Shown: in pieces, positions 48,745 through 60,550 of the stretch | Position numbering within the stretch: position 1 is the stretch's first letter | Layout of the letters: each line of letters opens with the position of its first letter | Assembly (NCBI GenBank): GCA_024036415.1 | Contig: JAMWET010003477.1 | Span: 76,001-140,000 of the forward strand | DNA from: Prochilodus magdalenae | Taxonomy: Eukaryota > Chordata > Actinopteri > Characiformes > Prochilodontidae | Length of the DNA: 64,000 nucleotides | Reading direction: 5' to 3' | Notes under the pieces: model-generated | Database searches by the model: none | The model's input: the letters and a program-made list of their open reading frames with translations, nothing else | Told to the model about the DNA's origin: nothing | Translations under genes and position numbers: made by a program

Positions 48745-49200
48745 GTACACTGATCAGCCATAAGATTGAAACCACCACTCTTTGTCCATTCTACCTGCCT
48801 CAGTTACAATATAGGAGCACTGTAGGCCATCTGTTTCTCTGTATACCTTGCTACCCTGTTCTTTCATGATCAGGACCCCCACAGGACCACCACAGAGCTG
48901 GTCGATCATTCTCAGCGTTGAACATCAGTGTCACTGCTGGACTGAGAATAATTGTCGACCAACCAGCAACAGCCAGCCAACACCAGCGAGCTTTATATCG
49001 ACAAGGTGGACCAGCAAGGTGGGACTGTCTAATAGACTGGACAGTGAGTGGACACAGTGTTTAGACACTGCAGCAGCACTGCTGTGTCTGATCCACTCAC
49101 ACCAGCACCACACACACTAACACACCACCACGTCAGTATCAATTGTGGGACTGTACTGTGAGTGCTTGATCCACAAACAGCTCCACACAGATTCCGTCAG
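48745..49200 (+). mobile_element. DNA transposon family C, fragment 2
   Basis: Begins ACACTGATCAGCCATAAGAT, then has ATCAGGACCCCCACAGGACC, GGACTGAGAATAATTGTCGA and CTAATAGACTGGACAGTGAG. It ends near AGCTCCACACAGATTCCGTC, which is also at 50,010. It has the same landmarks as the copy at 53,765, with an internal deletion. Confidence 0.65.
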
Positions 49201-49844
49201 AGCGCAGCCATGCTGTGGTTTGATGGTACATGACTGTGAAGCAGCTTTGCCGGGATGGTCTGGTGATCTATAGTGGAAAGATAATTGCTATAAACATCTC
49301 TGTGAAGGCAATAAACATCAGAGCAGGCCGCTCTTGCCCCTGCGCTTGCACCGCCGGCCCAAACCAAGGCCACGGCGATGCGGATCGCATTCCACCATTA
49401 CTGTCTAAGGTAATAAACCATTCGATCTTTGACAAAATCATTTCCTCTCCCCAAACTGACCTTCAATGGGAGAATAATTGAGATAACTTTTGCAGCGCTC
49501 CTGTTTTTGAGCTTGTGGCTGTGATTTAAGCTGCCTTCGCAGGCCGAAGGTGCTTGGAGCGCTCTGTCCTCCGCCGGTATGTTAAAGAGATCATGCTGAG
49601 TGTTTGGCCGCCGCATCCAGCCATGACGTAATTGTGCAGGAATCAGAAAGGGAAGCCGCGCTCGCTCGCCGTATGCAGAAAATAAACCGGCATGCGTTTT
49701 TCAATCAAAGGCCAGACATGTCACCAGAGCTTGAGCAGGACAGCTGTAATGCTAGGCTAACAACACAGTCATCCACATCCATGTTATATTGTGATATTAA
49801 CCGGGTGTATTTTGGCCCAGTCTATAGACTTACCTTTCAGACAT

Positions 49845-50045
49845 TGGATGAGCTTTATATCGACAAGGTGGACCAGCAAGGTCGGGGTGTCTAATAGAGT
49901 GGACAGTGAGGGGACAGTGGGGGGCACACCAGCCCAACACACACTAACACACCACCACCACCACGTCAGTATCAGTTGTGGGACTGTATTGTAAGTGCTT
50001 GGTCCACAAACAGCTCCACACAGATTCCGTCAGAATCTGAGACTC
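49845..50045 (+). mobile_element. DNA transposon family C, fragment 3
   Basis: GAGCTTTATATCGACAAGGT, GGACCAGCAAGGT, TCTAATAGAGTGGACAGTGA and AGCTCCACACAGATTCCGTC match fragment 2 almost base for base at 48,988-49,200. This shows a close relationship or a local duplication. Confidence 0.65.
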
Positions 50046-50154
50046 CAGAGTCTTTACTAGACTCCCGAGTCTTTCCGCTTGTATCTCTTTCACTAGATAA
50101 AGGATGGTGTGGCTTTTGTCTACTACAGGTGTCTTAACACCTGCGCATTTTACA

Positions 50155-50325
50155 TTTACGGCATTTAGCTGACGCTCTTATCCAGAGCGACTTACAAGGC
50201 TAATCATATTACAGGTAGGCCAGTGTAGTGCTAGGACTCTTATTGGTGTAGCACAGCATAGTGACCTAGACCGGGAATCGAACCCCAGTCTCCCCTGGGG
50301 CTCCCCGCTGAGCTACACCAACTGT
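50155..50325 (-). repeat. tRNA-derived SINE, family 1 (left arm of inverted pair)
   Basis: Read in reverse: head TTGGTGTAGCTCAGCGGGGA, B box GGTTCGATTCCC, tail CGCTCTGGATAAGAGCGTCA ending in GCATTTAG-type sequence. The middle 'CCACCACC' part seen in other copies is deleted. It faces the copy at 50,367 head to head. Confidence 0.85.
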
Positions 50326-50372
50326 ACATGCTTTCATTCTTCCATTTCAGAATGAAAGCATGTACAGTTGGT
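50317..50372. repeat. Perfect 24-bp hairpin between two SINEs
   Basis: The left arm at 50,317-50,340 and right arm at 50,349-50,372 are exact reverse complements (24 of 24), separated by the 8-nt loop TCCATTTC. The outer ends are the first bases of the two flanking SINE heads; the inner bases (ACTGTACATGCTTTCATTCT) are not part of either SINE. Confidence 0.95.
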
Positions 50373-50592
50373 GGGTGGTGTCGCTCAGTGGATAACACCA
50401 CTACCTGCCAGGGAGCCACCACCACAAGTGGGAGACTGGGGTTCGAATCCCAGTCTGGGTGACTAGGCTGTGCTACATCAATAAGAGTCCTTGGGCAAGA
50501 CTCCTAACACTGCACTGGCCTACCTGTAATATGATTGACCTCGTAAGTCGCTCTGGATAAGAGCGTCAGCTAAATGCCATAAATGTAAATGG
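50367..50592 (+). repeat. tRNA-derived SINE, family 1 (right arm of inverted pair)
   Basis: Head GGTGGTGTCGCTCAGTGGAT, B box GGTTCGAATCCC, body AATAAGAGTCCTTGGGCAAG, and a complete tail GGATAAGAGCGTCAGCTAAA followed by TGCCATAAATGTAAATG. The most complete copy in the window; both internal Pol III boxes look intact. Confidence 0.9.
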
Positions 50593-50904
50593 AAGTATTT
50601 AGAAGCAGCAAGACCACATGATGCAGTGAATCATGCCAGCTCATCGAGCAAAGCCAAGTGGCGTCGTGTTCAAATGTTGCCTAGGCCTTGTTGAACCACT
50701 CACCAGAAAGCCTCAAACTGGCTTCGGAAGCAACATCAGCACAAGAACTGTACGGCTGGAGCTTGGTGATATGGGTTTCCATGGCTGAGCAGCTGCCCTG
50801 GCTCAGTTCTACCTGGTACGATTATCTGGCAGGTGTCTGCCTGGTTCATTTCTACAAGTTATGAATCCAGATTGAATTACTTCCCATGACGGCGTGACAA
50901 TATT

Positions 50905-51140
50905 CAAGATGCATGGGATGGATTATCACAGGACACCATTAGGAACCTCTACAGCTCCCATACTGGGTGTCTGGCATGTTGGGTTAGCAAACATGGCGGC
51001 CCACACCCTACTGAGAGACTTCTGTATGTGTAGCTCAATAAATATTGATCATATCAGTCTAAATTTATTATCAGTTATTGATCCTGGTCACCTTTATCTT
51101 CCTTCCCAACAGCACCGCACTCCCACACCTCCTTCTGGGT
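50905..51140 (+). mobile_element. Decayed Tc1/mariner-type element (copy 5)
   Basis: CATGGGATGGATTATCACAG, CATTAGGAACCTCTACAGCT, TGTGTAGCTCAATAAATATT and TTATTGATCCTGGTCACCTT closely match the copy at 48,470-48,690. Only the 3' end is present. Confidence 0.6.
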
Positions 51141-53109
51141 GCAGCTACTCTTTCGAGGGTGGGTGTACTTTAAAGTTTACCAGTCTATCAGGCCCGCAGA
51201 GTTATTACTGGTCCGTCATTTGTAATACCCTTCCGGGTCCAAGTGACCAAAACAACATCATTAAGCCAGGATCTCATCTCGGCAGTACGGAGGACAGGAA
51301 CCGGGACTACGGCATTGTTTATCAGTCCGACCTGGGACTGTGAGATATCCGTTTCAACGCTTAATGAAGGTCACATGACCGAAACAATGCCATAGTGCTG
51401 ACTCCTTTCCTCAGTGAGCTCGTGTCAACGCATACCAAGCGTTCCCTGATAGATGCATTATGCAGAGATGTCCCAGACAGGTGAGACGGACTGGACTGGA
51501 CCCTGCTGTGGCTGCTAGAACTCCTGTCTTGAGTCATGTTCCCCAAAGTCAAACAGCCAGTGTGAGCTTCAAGCAGACAGCAAAACACAAAGTCCGGGAT
51601 ATGCTGCCACCTAGTGTCCGGTTGCAGCAATTGCCAACGCCAAGAGGAACCAGAAGAAAAACAAGCCCACACTTGAACGCAGCTTATGACACACGAAGCA
51701 GACGATCCAAGCCTGGTTGATTTAGGTGCTGCTTCTGAGAGGGAGCAATAACTTGACTTGATGGTGTTTTCACAGAAACCAACTGGACTGGGCCAGGAGG
51801 CAATGGCCTAGGGGCAAACACGAGGCCTCCACGGTTTGAGTTCATGCCATTCTGAACGGGTAATGCCAGTGATGTCAGGCATAACACAACCCCATTAGAA
51901 CAGAATTAATGCCACTAATGAATCCCGATGGCTGTTTGGGAGCAGTACTGCGCTGTTAGTCATGACAGGGGTGAGACGGTGCATACACTTCAGAGGCAGT
52001 GCCCTCGACTCTAAAGGTTGGAGTGCTTGGCTTGGCTTGTTTTTTTTTTTCTTCTCCCCCAGCGGGAGTTCTTCACCGTTCCAGGAAAAACAGAGGTGCT
52101 CGCCTGACAGAAATGCTATTCACATCCTTGCCGGCCCCCATGCATGAAGCAGAGCAGCTCCAGGCATTTACATGCTGAACGAAAACAAACTGCGCATCCG
52201 GTTTCTGACGCTTAACCGTGCGGAAAAACTCACCTCGGGTGCAAGGGAGGCCAGGTCAGGGACAAGCTGTGTATCAGGGGTGGCTGGTGCGCCTACCTCT
52301 GGAATTATTATGCGGGGCCGAGATGCCTGAAGGCTTCCGAGGGGCCCCTTCAGCGCCCCTATCAACAGCCCCAACCATGTCCACCACGCGAGAGGATTTT
52401 CAGGAGACCTGAACTGAGAACACGTTCAATTATGTTTACGCTGTTTAGCAGACACTGTGATCCAGAGGGACTTGGAGGAGCCTGATAGTCCATTCCCAGA
52501 ATGCATCCTATCTCCAACGTTCCCTTGTGCTGTCAGAAACCAGAAGGTAGGCCTGAGGCCGAACCACATGATATACAAAATTAGAACCCGGTATACGTTC
52601 CAGATATTAGGTGGTCTTCATTTGGCATTTGAAGATAGTCATAGTTGTTCAGACAGCCAGTGGAAGTTTGTTCCACCACCTGGACACCAAGACAGTCTTG
52701 ACACTTGTCTTCAAGGCTGGCAGGTAAAGCAGGGTTGGACTGCAAGGGGAGCCAGAGGGTTGTACACAAAGTCACACCAAGGCTTCTTCAGACATAACAG
52801 AATGACCTAGAAGTCCTTATATCTGATAAAGCAAGATCATGGGGAAGACCTGTAGTTCAGATATTTAAAAAAAATAAAATAATAAAAATAAAAATAAAAA
52901 AATGGTTGGTTGGTTGTGGTGTCTGCAGTCAATCTAATCATCACAGGCCCATCGGAGATGTGGAGCTGGCCAGTCCATTGTTCATTTATGTGTATTTAAT
53001 ATTTGCCTCAGTAGCGGCTTCTTGAAGCTTAATGAATAAATAAATAAATAAACGAACTGCTACACATCCTGTCAGACCCACAACGCCAAGCTTTCACCAT
53101 CTTCTCCCA

Positions 53110-53345
53110 GTGAAAACAATGAACAGAAACAACCGTGGATGTTTTCAGATCTGAAGCAGCAGAGGAACACGATGTTCTCCACTTGGAAAGCTTTCAAGCT
53201 CTGTTTATCTGATGGGGCAGTTCTGGTGTCGGACCAGGTAGACCATCCACATTGGTTTTCCTTTGATCAGATCTTTCCCATACGCCTGTGTCTTACATCC
53301 ACGAAACATCTGCTGAAAATGAATGTCAGGAGCCTAATGGCTGGT
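53110..53345 (+). repeat. Dispersed repeat B, copy 2
   Basis: Same landmark order as 40,905-41,110 (GGATGTTTTCAGATCTGAAG, GATGTTCTCC, then a GACCAGGTAGACC-like segment). A 78-codon open frame crosses it, with no recognised family. Confidence 0.5.
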
Positions 53346-53764
53346 TTTCTGGTTGGAAGTGTAAGGAGTGAGTAGTGCCCTTTGACCTTTCGTAGACTAA
53401 CGTTTCATGAGACCATTTGACAGTGATATACAGAAGAACAACCCCATCCATCTCCATCAACACAATCATGCTGTCCGGTTGCTTTGGCTTGTGAGCCCTC
53501 TGGTGGTCAGAGTCTGGAGCTGCAGGCCCTCATTCAGCCAAATCAAGAACTTCTGAAGAGGTGTGCAAGCTGATGGTAAGCTGAGGTGAAAAGGAGACTG
53601 TGGTTGGGACTCCACTCTGCTGGCAGTAGATCTCTAGCAGCAGGGCTGCTTCAGAAATGTTCGGCGCGAGAAGGCAAGGGGAAACGGCAAACTGAGCTCT
53701 TCCTGGGTCCTCCATGGCTTCTTTAGAGAACCTCTCATCTCTGCCTCAACGTATCTACCCTCAC

Positions 53765-54432
53765 TGTACGTTTGATCAGCTTAACTTACCACACAGGTGC
53801 CCCTTGTAGTTCTACAATTTCACACTGTAGTCCATCTGAATCTCTGCGTACATTATCCCCCCTCACCCCCAGGACCCCCACAGGACAGGTACTGCAGTGG
53901 CACAAACGTGGTGCTGGTGTGAGTGGATCAGACACAGCAGTGCTGCTGGAGTGTTCAGACACTGTGTCCACTCACTGTCCACTCTATTAGATACTCCTAC
54001 CTTGCTGCTCCACCTTGAGGATGGACAGTCAGAGACGACAGCTCACCTGCTGCTGCACAATGCAGTGTTGGTCATCCTCTAGTCCTTCTTCGGTGGTCAC
54101 GGGACTCTGCCCATGAATGCTGTTAGCCGGATAGTTCTGGTTGGTGGAGTATTCTCAGTCCAGCGGTGAGTCTGATCCACTCACACTAGCACAACGAACA
54201 CTAACACGCCACGTCAGCGTCACTGCAGCATTGGGAACGATCCACCACAACATAATACCTGCTCCATGGGGAAAGAAAACGTGATGGGGCAATAAAGGGG
54301 CATACAGAGAAACAGAACCACAGTCTGTAATTGTAGAACGACAAGGTGCACCTATATAGGTGGAGCTGATAATGGAGCTGATGGATAGTGTAGATACACT
54401 GAGGTGGTCATAATATTATGCCTGATGGGTTT
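53765..54432 (+). mobile_element. DNA transposon family C, longest copy
   Basis: About 670 bp. The left part has CCAGGACCCCCACAGGAC, GAGTGGATCAGACACAGCAG and CACTGTGTCCACTCACTGTC. The right part has the same phrases inverted (TGATCCACTCACACTAGCAC), and it ends TAATATTATGCCTGATGGGT. The long imperfect inverted structure and repeated occurrence fit a non-autonomous DNA transposon common in fish. No transposase is present; the superfamily is not assigned. Confidence 0.7.
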
Positions 54433-54831
54433 ATAGACACGACAGAAAGGCTGCGTGTGAATGCTGCCATTGTGTATTCCTTTCTATCCCTAAAGAAAGA
54501 TTTTCATTACAGACTCTATCAGCGCAACTATCTGAGTCAAAAGTAGAACGTTTGAAGTTCTGCCTTAATGACGCCGCTCAAGCTCCACAGACAGGAGTCT
54601 GTACAAAAGCCTCTGATGAGCACATCAAACCCACCAGAGACATTTGAACATGAGCTTTAAAGCACTGAACAGGAATAAATCTGAGCCTTTTGTATAAAAA
54701 CCTCAACGGTACAAACAATGCTGAATGTGAACAGTGAGATACAAACAATGCAGAGCAGTTCTTTATGGTACTTACCTAAAAAATTGAAAGGGGGGCGGGG
54801 TTACAAGGCCTACATTGGCCTATAAGTGTTC

Positions 54832-54832
<1 letters not shown>

Positions 54833-54863
<31 letters not shown>

Positions 54864-54880
54864 CATACACACACACACAG

Positions 54881-54919
<39 letters not shown>

Positions 54920-54922
54920 CAT

Positions 54923-54973
<51 letters not shown>

Positions 54974-55037
54974 CATACATACATACAGACATACACACAT
55001 ACATACATACATACACACACACCTATATACATACATA

Positions 55038-55068
<31 letters not shown>

Positions 55069-55104
55069 CTATATACATACATACATACACACACACACCT
55101 ATAT

Positions 55105-55143
<39 letters not shown>

Positions 55144-55182
55144 CCTATATACATACATACATACATACACACACACACCTAT

Positions 55183-55235
<53 letters not shown>

Positions 55236-55259
55236 TATACATACATACATACGTACAAA

Positions 55260-55301
<42 letters not shown>

Positions 55302-56167
55302 CATACATACATACATACGTACAAACACACATACACACACACACCTATATACATACATTTGTACATACATACATACACACACACCTATATACATACATAC
55401 ATACACACACACCTATATACATACATACATACACACACACCTATATACATACATACGTACAAACACACATACACACACATACATACACAAACATACATAT
55501 ACATACACACACCTATATACATACATATGTACAAACACACACACATGCATACATACATACAAACATACAGACACATCTATATACATACATACAAACACAC
55601 AAAAACACATGCATACATACAGACATACACACACACAAACACACACACACACAGAAACACACACACACACATGCACATATACATACATACACACACACCT
55701 ATATACATACACACACACACAACTCACACACCTATATACACACACACACACACACAACTCACACACCTATACACACACACACACACACACATACATACAT
55801 ACAAACACACACATACACACACACTACATACCTATATACATACAAAGATACACGCACATATACATGCATACACACAAACATACATACATACACACACATG
55901 CATACATACAAACACACAAACCTATATACACACACACACACACCTATATACATACATAAACACACACACACATACATACATACAAACATACATACATACA
56001 TACACACACACAAACCTATATACACACACACACACCTATATACATACATAAACACACACACACATACATACATACAAACATACATACATACACACACATG
56101 CATACATACAAACACACAAACCTATATATACACACACACACACACACACACATACATACACACACAA

Positions 56168-56206
<39 letters not shown>

Positions 56207-56212
56207 TATATA
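54833..56212 (+). repeat. CATA/CA microsatellite array, about 1.4 kb
   Basis: Blocks of (CATA)n and (CA)n alternate with a recurring CCTATATACATACATA junction, forming higher-order units of roughly 40-90 bp. The later part (55,900-56,120) shows a duplicated block of about 110 bp. Stop-free His/Thr/Tyr/Ile frames of up to 477 codons on plus and Cys/Val/Met-rich frames on minus are artefacts of the unit. Confidence 0.97.
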
Positions 56213-56559
56213 ATCAGTTTACTGAGCTGCTTTCATTTACATGGTTAAATCTGATTTAAAGACGTCCAGAGATTATATACAGAGAGTATATTATTTATAG
56301 AGTATAATATTTACTTCCTGTAAGGGAGCTTTTAAAGGTGGACACCTGATCCCCCCTCACCGCCACTGTGAACATCTCCGACTCCCAGTTTCTCTACAGC
56401 AGCAGATTTCTCATTAAACCTCTCTAAACGACTCTTTACTCGTCATAACCTTTTAAAACCTGGAGGGAAAACGGCTGAATCTCTCCTGAAGCTTAAAACC
56501 ACCAAAGAAAAGTCAATATACTGAGTCGGAAGGATCGACAAGCACAGAACGAGCCAAGG

Positions 56560-59500
56560 CAGCGCTCTTGTTTCAGTACTCTTTATTCACACAGTACATA
56601 CTGTAGCGAGTAGATAGATTCTGAGGACGTTGCACAGCACTGTGTGTACTACTGATAATCAGTAATGAGTTAAAGTTCTATCATCAACCATATATATAGA
56701 TATATTTATATATATATAAAAATAGTGTTGCTAAAAAAGTATAAATTAGACCTAATGCTTGAACAACTTATACACAAAATCATGAGGGAGCAAAAACAAA
56801 CATACCAGTTAAAATGAAACGCAATCTGCTATCTGCAGACAGAAGAGCATAACGGTGAGTCCATAAATAGGAACGAGTATAGTTGTCTTGTTTTTAAATA
56901 TTGCAAAGGTGAGTATATTGAAGAAAACTCAAACTAGGCTGTACAAGAACATCTGTTGTATTACTTTAACAAACATCTCCCGTTTTATTAAACAGCGGAA
57001 CGTAGGAATCCGAACATGTATTCTCCAGTATGTAAAACCAGAAACCAGAAAATAAAACTCTTCAGATTGTACCATTTGCTGATGAACTTTATCAAACTGT
57101 CCAAAAGTTGCTGTAGAAAAAGAGGTATGACTGGCAACTCCCTCCAAAGCGGGAGAGGAACATTTTTGAGACACCTGCGCCCTCTTGTGGTTGTTTAAAA
57201 AGAAACCAAAGAGAAACCAAGAAAAATAAGCAACCGGAATGGACGTCATGGGTCAACTCTAGGTCTGCAGGTCGTGGAAAAGAAAAAGAAACACGAAAAC
57301 AAAAGAAGCAATACAGATTAAAACAAAAACAAACAAACAAACAAATTTACACTGTCCGCATGCATATCTTTATAAAAGCTCTACTCTTGGAGACAGGAGT
57401 GTGTACAAGGCATACAAGACACAAACAGAAACGAGAAAAGTCTCTCCACAGCAAGCAGTCGGGAAGGTTTCCTGCTTGAAGGCCATTTCATGAGTCAAGT
57501 AAGATCTTCACTTTTGTCTTTCTCTGCTACCCTAAAAACACTAAAAAGCCCACAATGCATCAGGACACGAGTCGTGCTGAAAAACTAACCGTCCATTTGG
57601 TTTGTAAATATGAAAGTTGAACCAAGAAACCCCCCCAAAAACCCCCAAAACAAAAACAAACAAAAACGAAGGCCCTGCTTACAAACCGGGGCCTTTGTCT
57701 TCATTAACAAACAGCAAAAAGAGACTAAACCGATAGTGACTACTAACGAAATCCAGTGCATCAGTTACAGAATAGTTACATGTGTATGATACTTCCAAAC
57801 AGTAATGTAGCTGCCTTCTAGTTGAACAGAATTTGCAGATTCGGAATTAAAACAACTTGAAACAGCCTCCAATTCCTTGACCTTGAACTCCTTTCCACGA
57901 GTAAGTGCTGAACTGGAAGCGTGTACCGGATACGCCGTGGTGCCACAGCTAAACATGAGAACCGATAGTCATTCACAGCCGTGACTCGAGCTGTCCTCAC
58001 AGTGAGGCCCCTAACGTAGTCCATCATTCTGATTAGTAACTAAGGCCATGTTCACATCAGGTCTTTCGAGACTGTCTGCGAAGTGTCCTAGCCCTCGCGT
58101 CCCTCTGGATTTGACATTGTTGTTTGTGTTGAGTGTTCAAAGCCACTTCCAAATGTGGCTTGGATCCGTGTGGATTTGCGGTGTGTTTTTTGCTCTCCAG
58201 GCTTTCAAAAACCAATCTGGATACATTCAAATTTAAATCTGGGCTGGAGGTCTGAACGAGGCATAAGAGGCAGATTAACTTTTGACGGTCAGGACCCCGG
58301 TTTTGGCATTGAGACGTGACTGATGTGAAGATAGACCCATGTCCTCTACAGGTAACATGCCTTTTAGCATAACATGCAGTAAACTCTGCACAGGCAACGT
58401 TTTCCGTTTTCCTGTTAGGCTCCGCCTAATGCAAAATTCAGCAAACATACAGTAAACATGGTGCAGGAAAACGTGTTCTGTAGAGGATATTTAATCTGGT
58501 ATTTGAATAATATGTAATATTTGACCGAACATTGGCGATTCTGACTCTGATTTACCAAGGCTGATAGTGAATACTGACTTGACGATTGGTGGGCCCTCAT
58601 AGAACAAAATGGGATCCTGTTTTAACAGGTCTTGGCCTGGGTTTGACTTTTGCATTTTTGAATTATCACAAAATAACTACTTGTCTAAACTTTGTACGAC
58701 AAAATACCGACAACCTGCTCAAACTAACGACCTTCCAAAGCAGTTTCACTTCCTCACCAAAGAGAAATCATGTCTTTCAACATCCAGTGCGAGTCAAAAT
58801 GGACATACCGCTCAAAAATTCCAAATTTTAGATAAGAACTGCAACGGTCAAACTGCACACGCTGCATTTCTGTCATATCTTAAGTGATCTGATAATGTTC
58901 CTGATAAGGCTGTAAAGTTTTAAGTCGGGAAAGTTTCCCGAACTTTTGGGAAAGTTTCCCGGGAGCTTGTGAACTGGCAGCTAGCACACTACACTCAGCA
59001 TTCAATCTCGAAAAATTAGAATCGCTCCTCATCTCGTTAGAAAATAAAAGCTCTGTTGACTTCAAATATCTGAAACGAAAGCATGTAAGTTAAAAGCTTA
59101 CAGGGTAAATTTAAGTTTGCAAATTTAAAAAAGAGCAAGGACTTCCACTTAGTGTCCACAGTTCATTTTACAATTTTGGATTTTTGTCACTTTTTACCTA
59201 AATATTAAAGAGATTTTACACAGCTCAGTTCAGTAAAGCACGACCAAAAATTACAGAAGGTAATTTCATTTAAACTGCAGTACAGATCCGAAAAACGCAA
59301 TTAAAAAATTCCCTAACTCGCTCAGCACTACAGCTTCAAGTTGGCCACAAGCTGCCTGTGGACTGTCAGTAATCAACGCTTCCTTAGTAAGGTTAATGAA
59401 GGATAAAAAATATTATACACAAACACAACAATGTCAATATTATGGGAAACTGAGTGTTATTCTAGTCACGGTTCAGTGATAATGAAAGCACTGGCAATCA

Positions 59501-60550
59501 GACTGAACCATAATTAAAAAATGTACTATATAAATACTCCCCATCGTGAAACAACGAGCCTTAGAGCCTTCAGGAAACTGACCCTGATGGAACATCTGCT
59601 CCCAAAACTACAAAAAATAAATAAAAATCAAAAAACAAAATAATTAAATAAAGAAAAAAATGTATCGCCTTCAAGGATACGTGATCTACAGAGCCGTCTG
59701 TGAAGCGCTGACTCCATGGGTGGAGATGTGACCGTGTAATTGTGAGGGATTAATACATTTAGGTATTTGATTCCTCATGCATATGCAAGACAATCAACAG
59801 AAGAAAAACTGGAAACGAACCAAAACGATGCTCAGCGTCGCTGCTGATCCAGACCGTCAAATCACCGGCTTGAAGAGGTTATACACCGAAAACTGAATCA
59901 GTCAAACAAATGGAAGTAAAGCACCGGAGCAGGTACGGTGAGTTGAGAACAATGAACTAAAGTAAAAAGAGGTATCTTCTGCTTCTAAAATCAGTCGACA
60001 GCAATCTGAAAGAGATCGTTTTCAACTAAGGCAAACCAACTAAAGGTAATGTAATTCAGGTAGGAGGTTTAAGAGGTCAGAGGAGAGCTGGGGCACTGGA
60101 CATTAAAAACAGTTTAGCAGTCGGGGGGCGGGGACAAAAGGAGACAAAGCAATGAAACATACAGTGTGTCCATGTTTTGGTTTGAAGTAGACGATTCAAG
60201 CATTGACAATGTTTTTCTTTATGTTTTCGGGCATAGCTTCTTTTTTGTTTTCTGTTTTTTTTTTCTTCTCATGGCCAGTGGTAGGTTGAGGTTTGAGGTG
60301 TATGTAGGCTATATCTCTGCTGGACGAAGTATTGCTCCGTAGCAGACGTCCATGAAAAGGAACCCTCCCTTAACGGTGCCTCGTTCATGGACACGGATCC
60401 AGGAACAGGTTTTTGCTCCAGAACAAGCCTTCTAACTACGACATGACAAAAAGCTACAAAGTGATCCTAGAGCAGCATCTGGATCCACTAGTGTCTTTTT
60501 TTTTTCTCGGAACAGTCTATAGAGCCATTGGCTGGTGGTCTTCAACCACC
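56560..60550 (-). other. znf618: Probable znf618 3' UTR
   Basis: About 4 kb downstream of the znf618 stop codon, with almost none of the transposons and microsatellites that fill the neighbouring intergenic DNA. On the minus strand an AATAAA signal lies at 56,587-56,582, followed by a GT-rich stretch (complement of 56,525-56,560), a good polyadenylation context. It is AT-rich with many A/T runs, as expected of a long vertebrate 3' UTR. No other gene is visible. The end point is inferred, and earlier polyadenylation sites are possible. Confidence 0.5.

Noticed and set aside
54815..56248. 477-codon plus-strand open frame and related long frames
   Set aside because: It is a translation of the CATA/CA microsatellite; no complex sequence, no splice sites and no start context.
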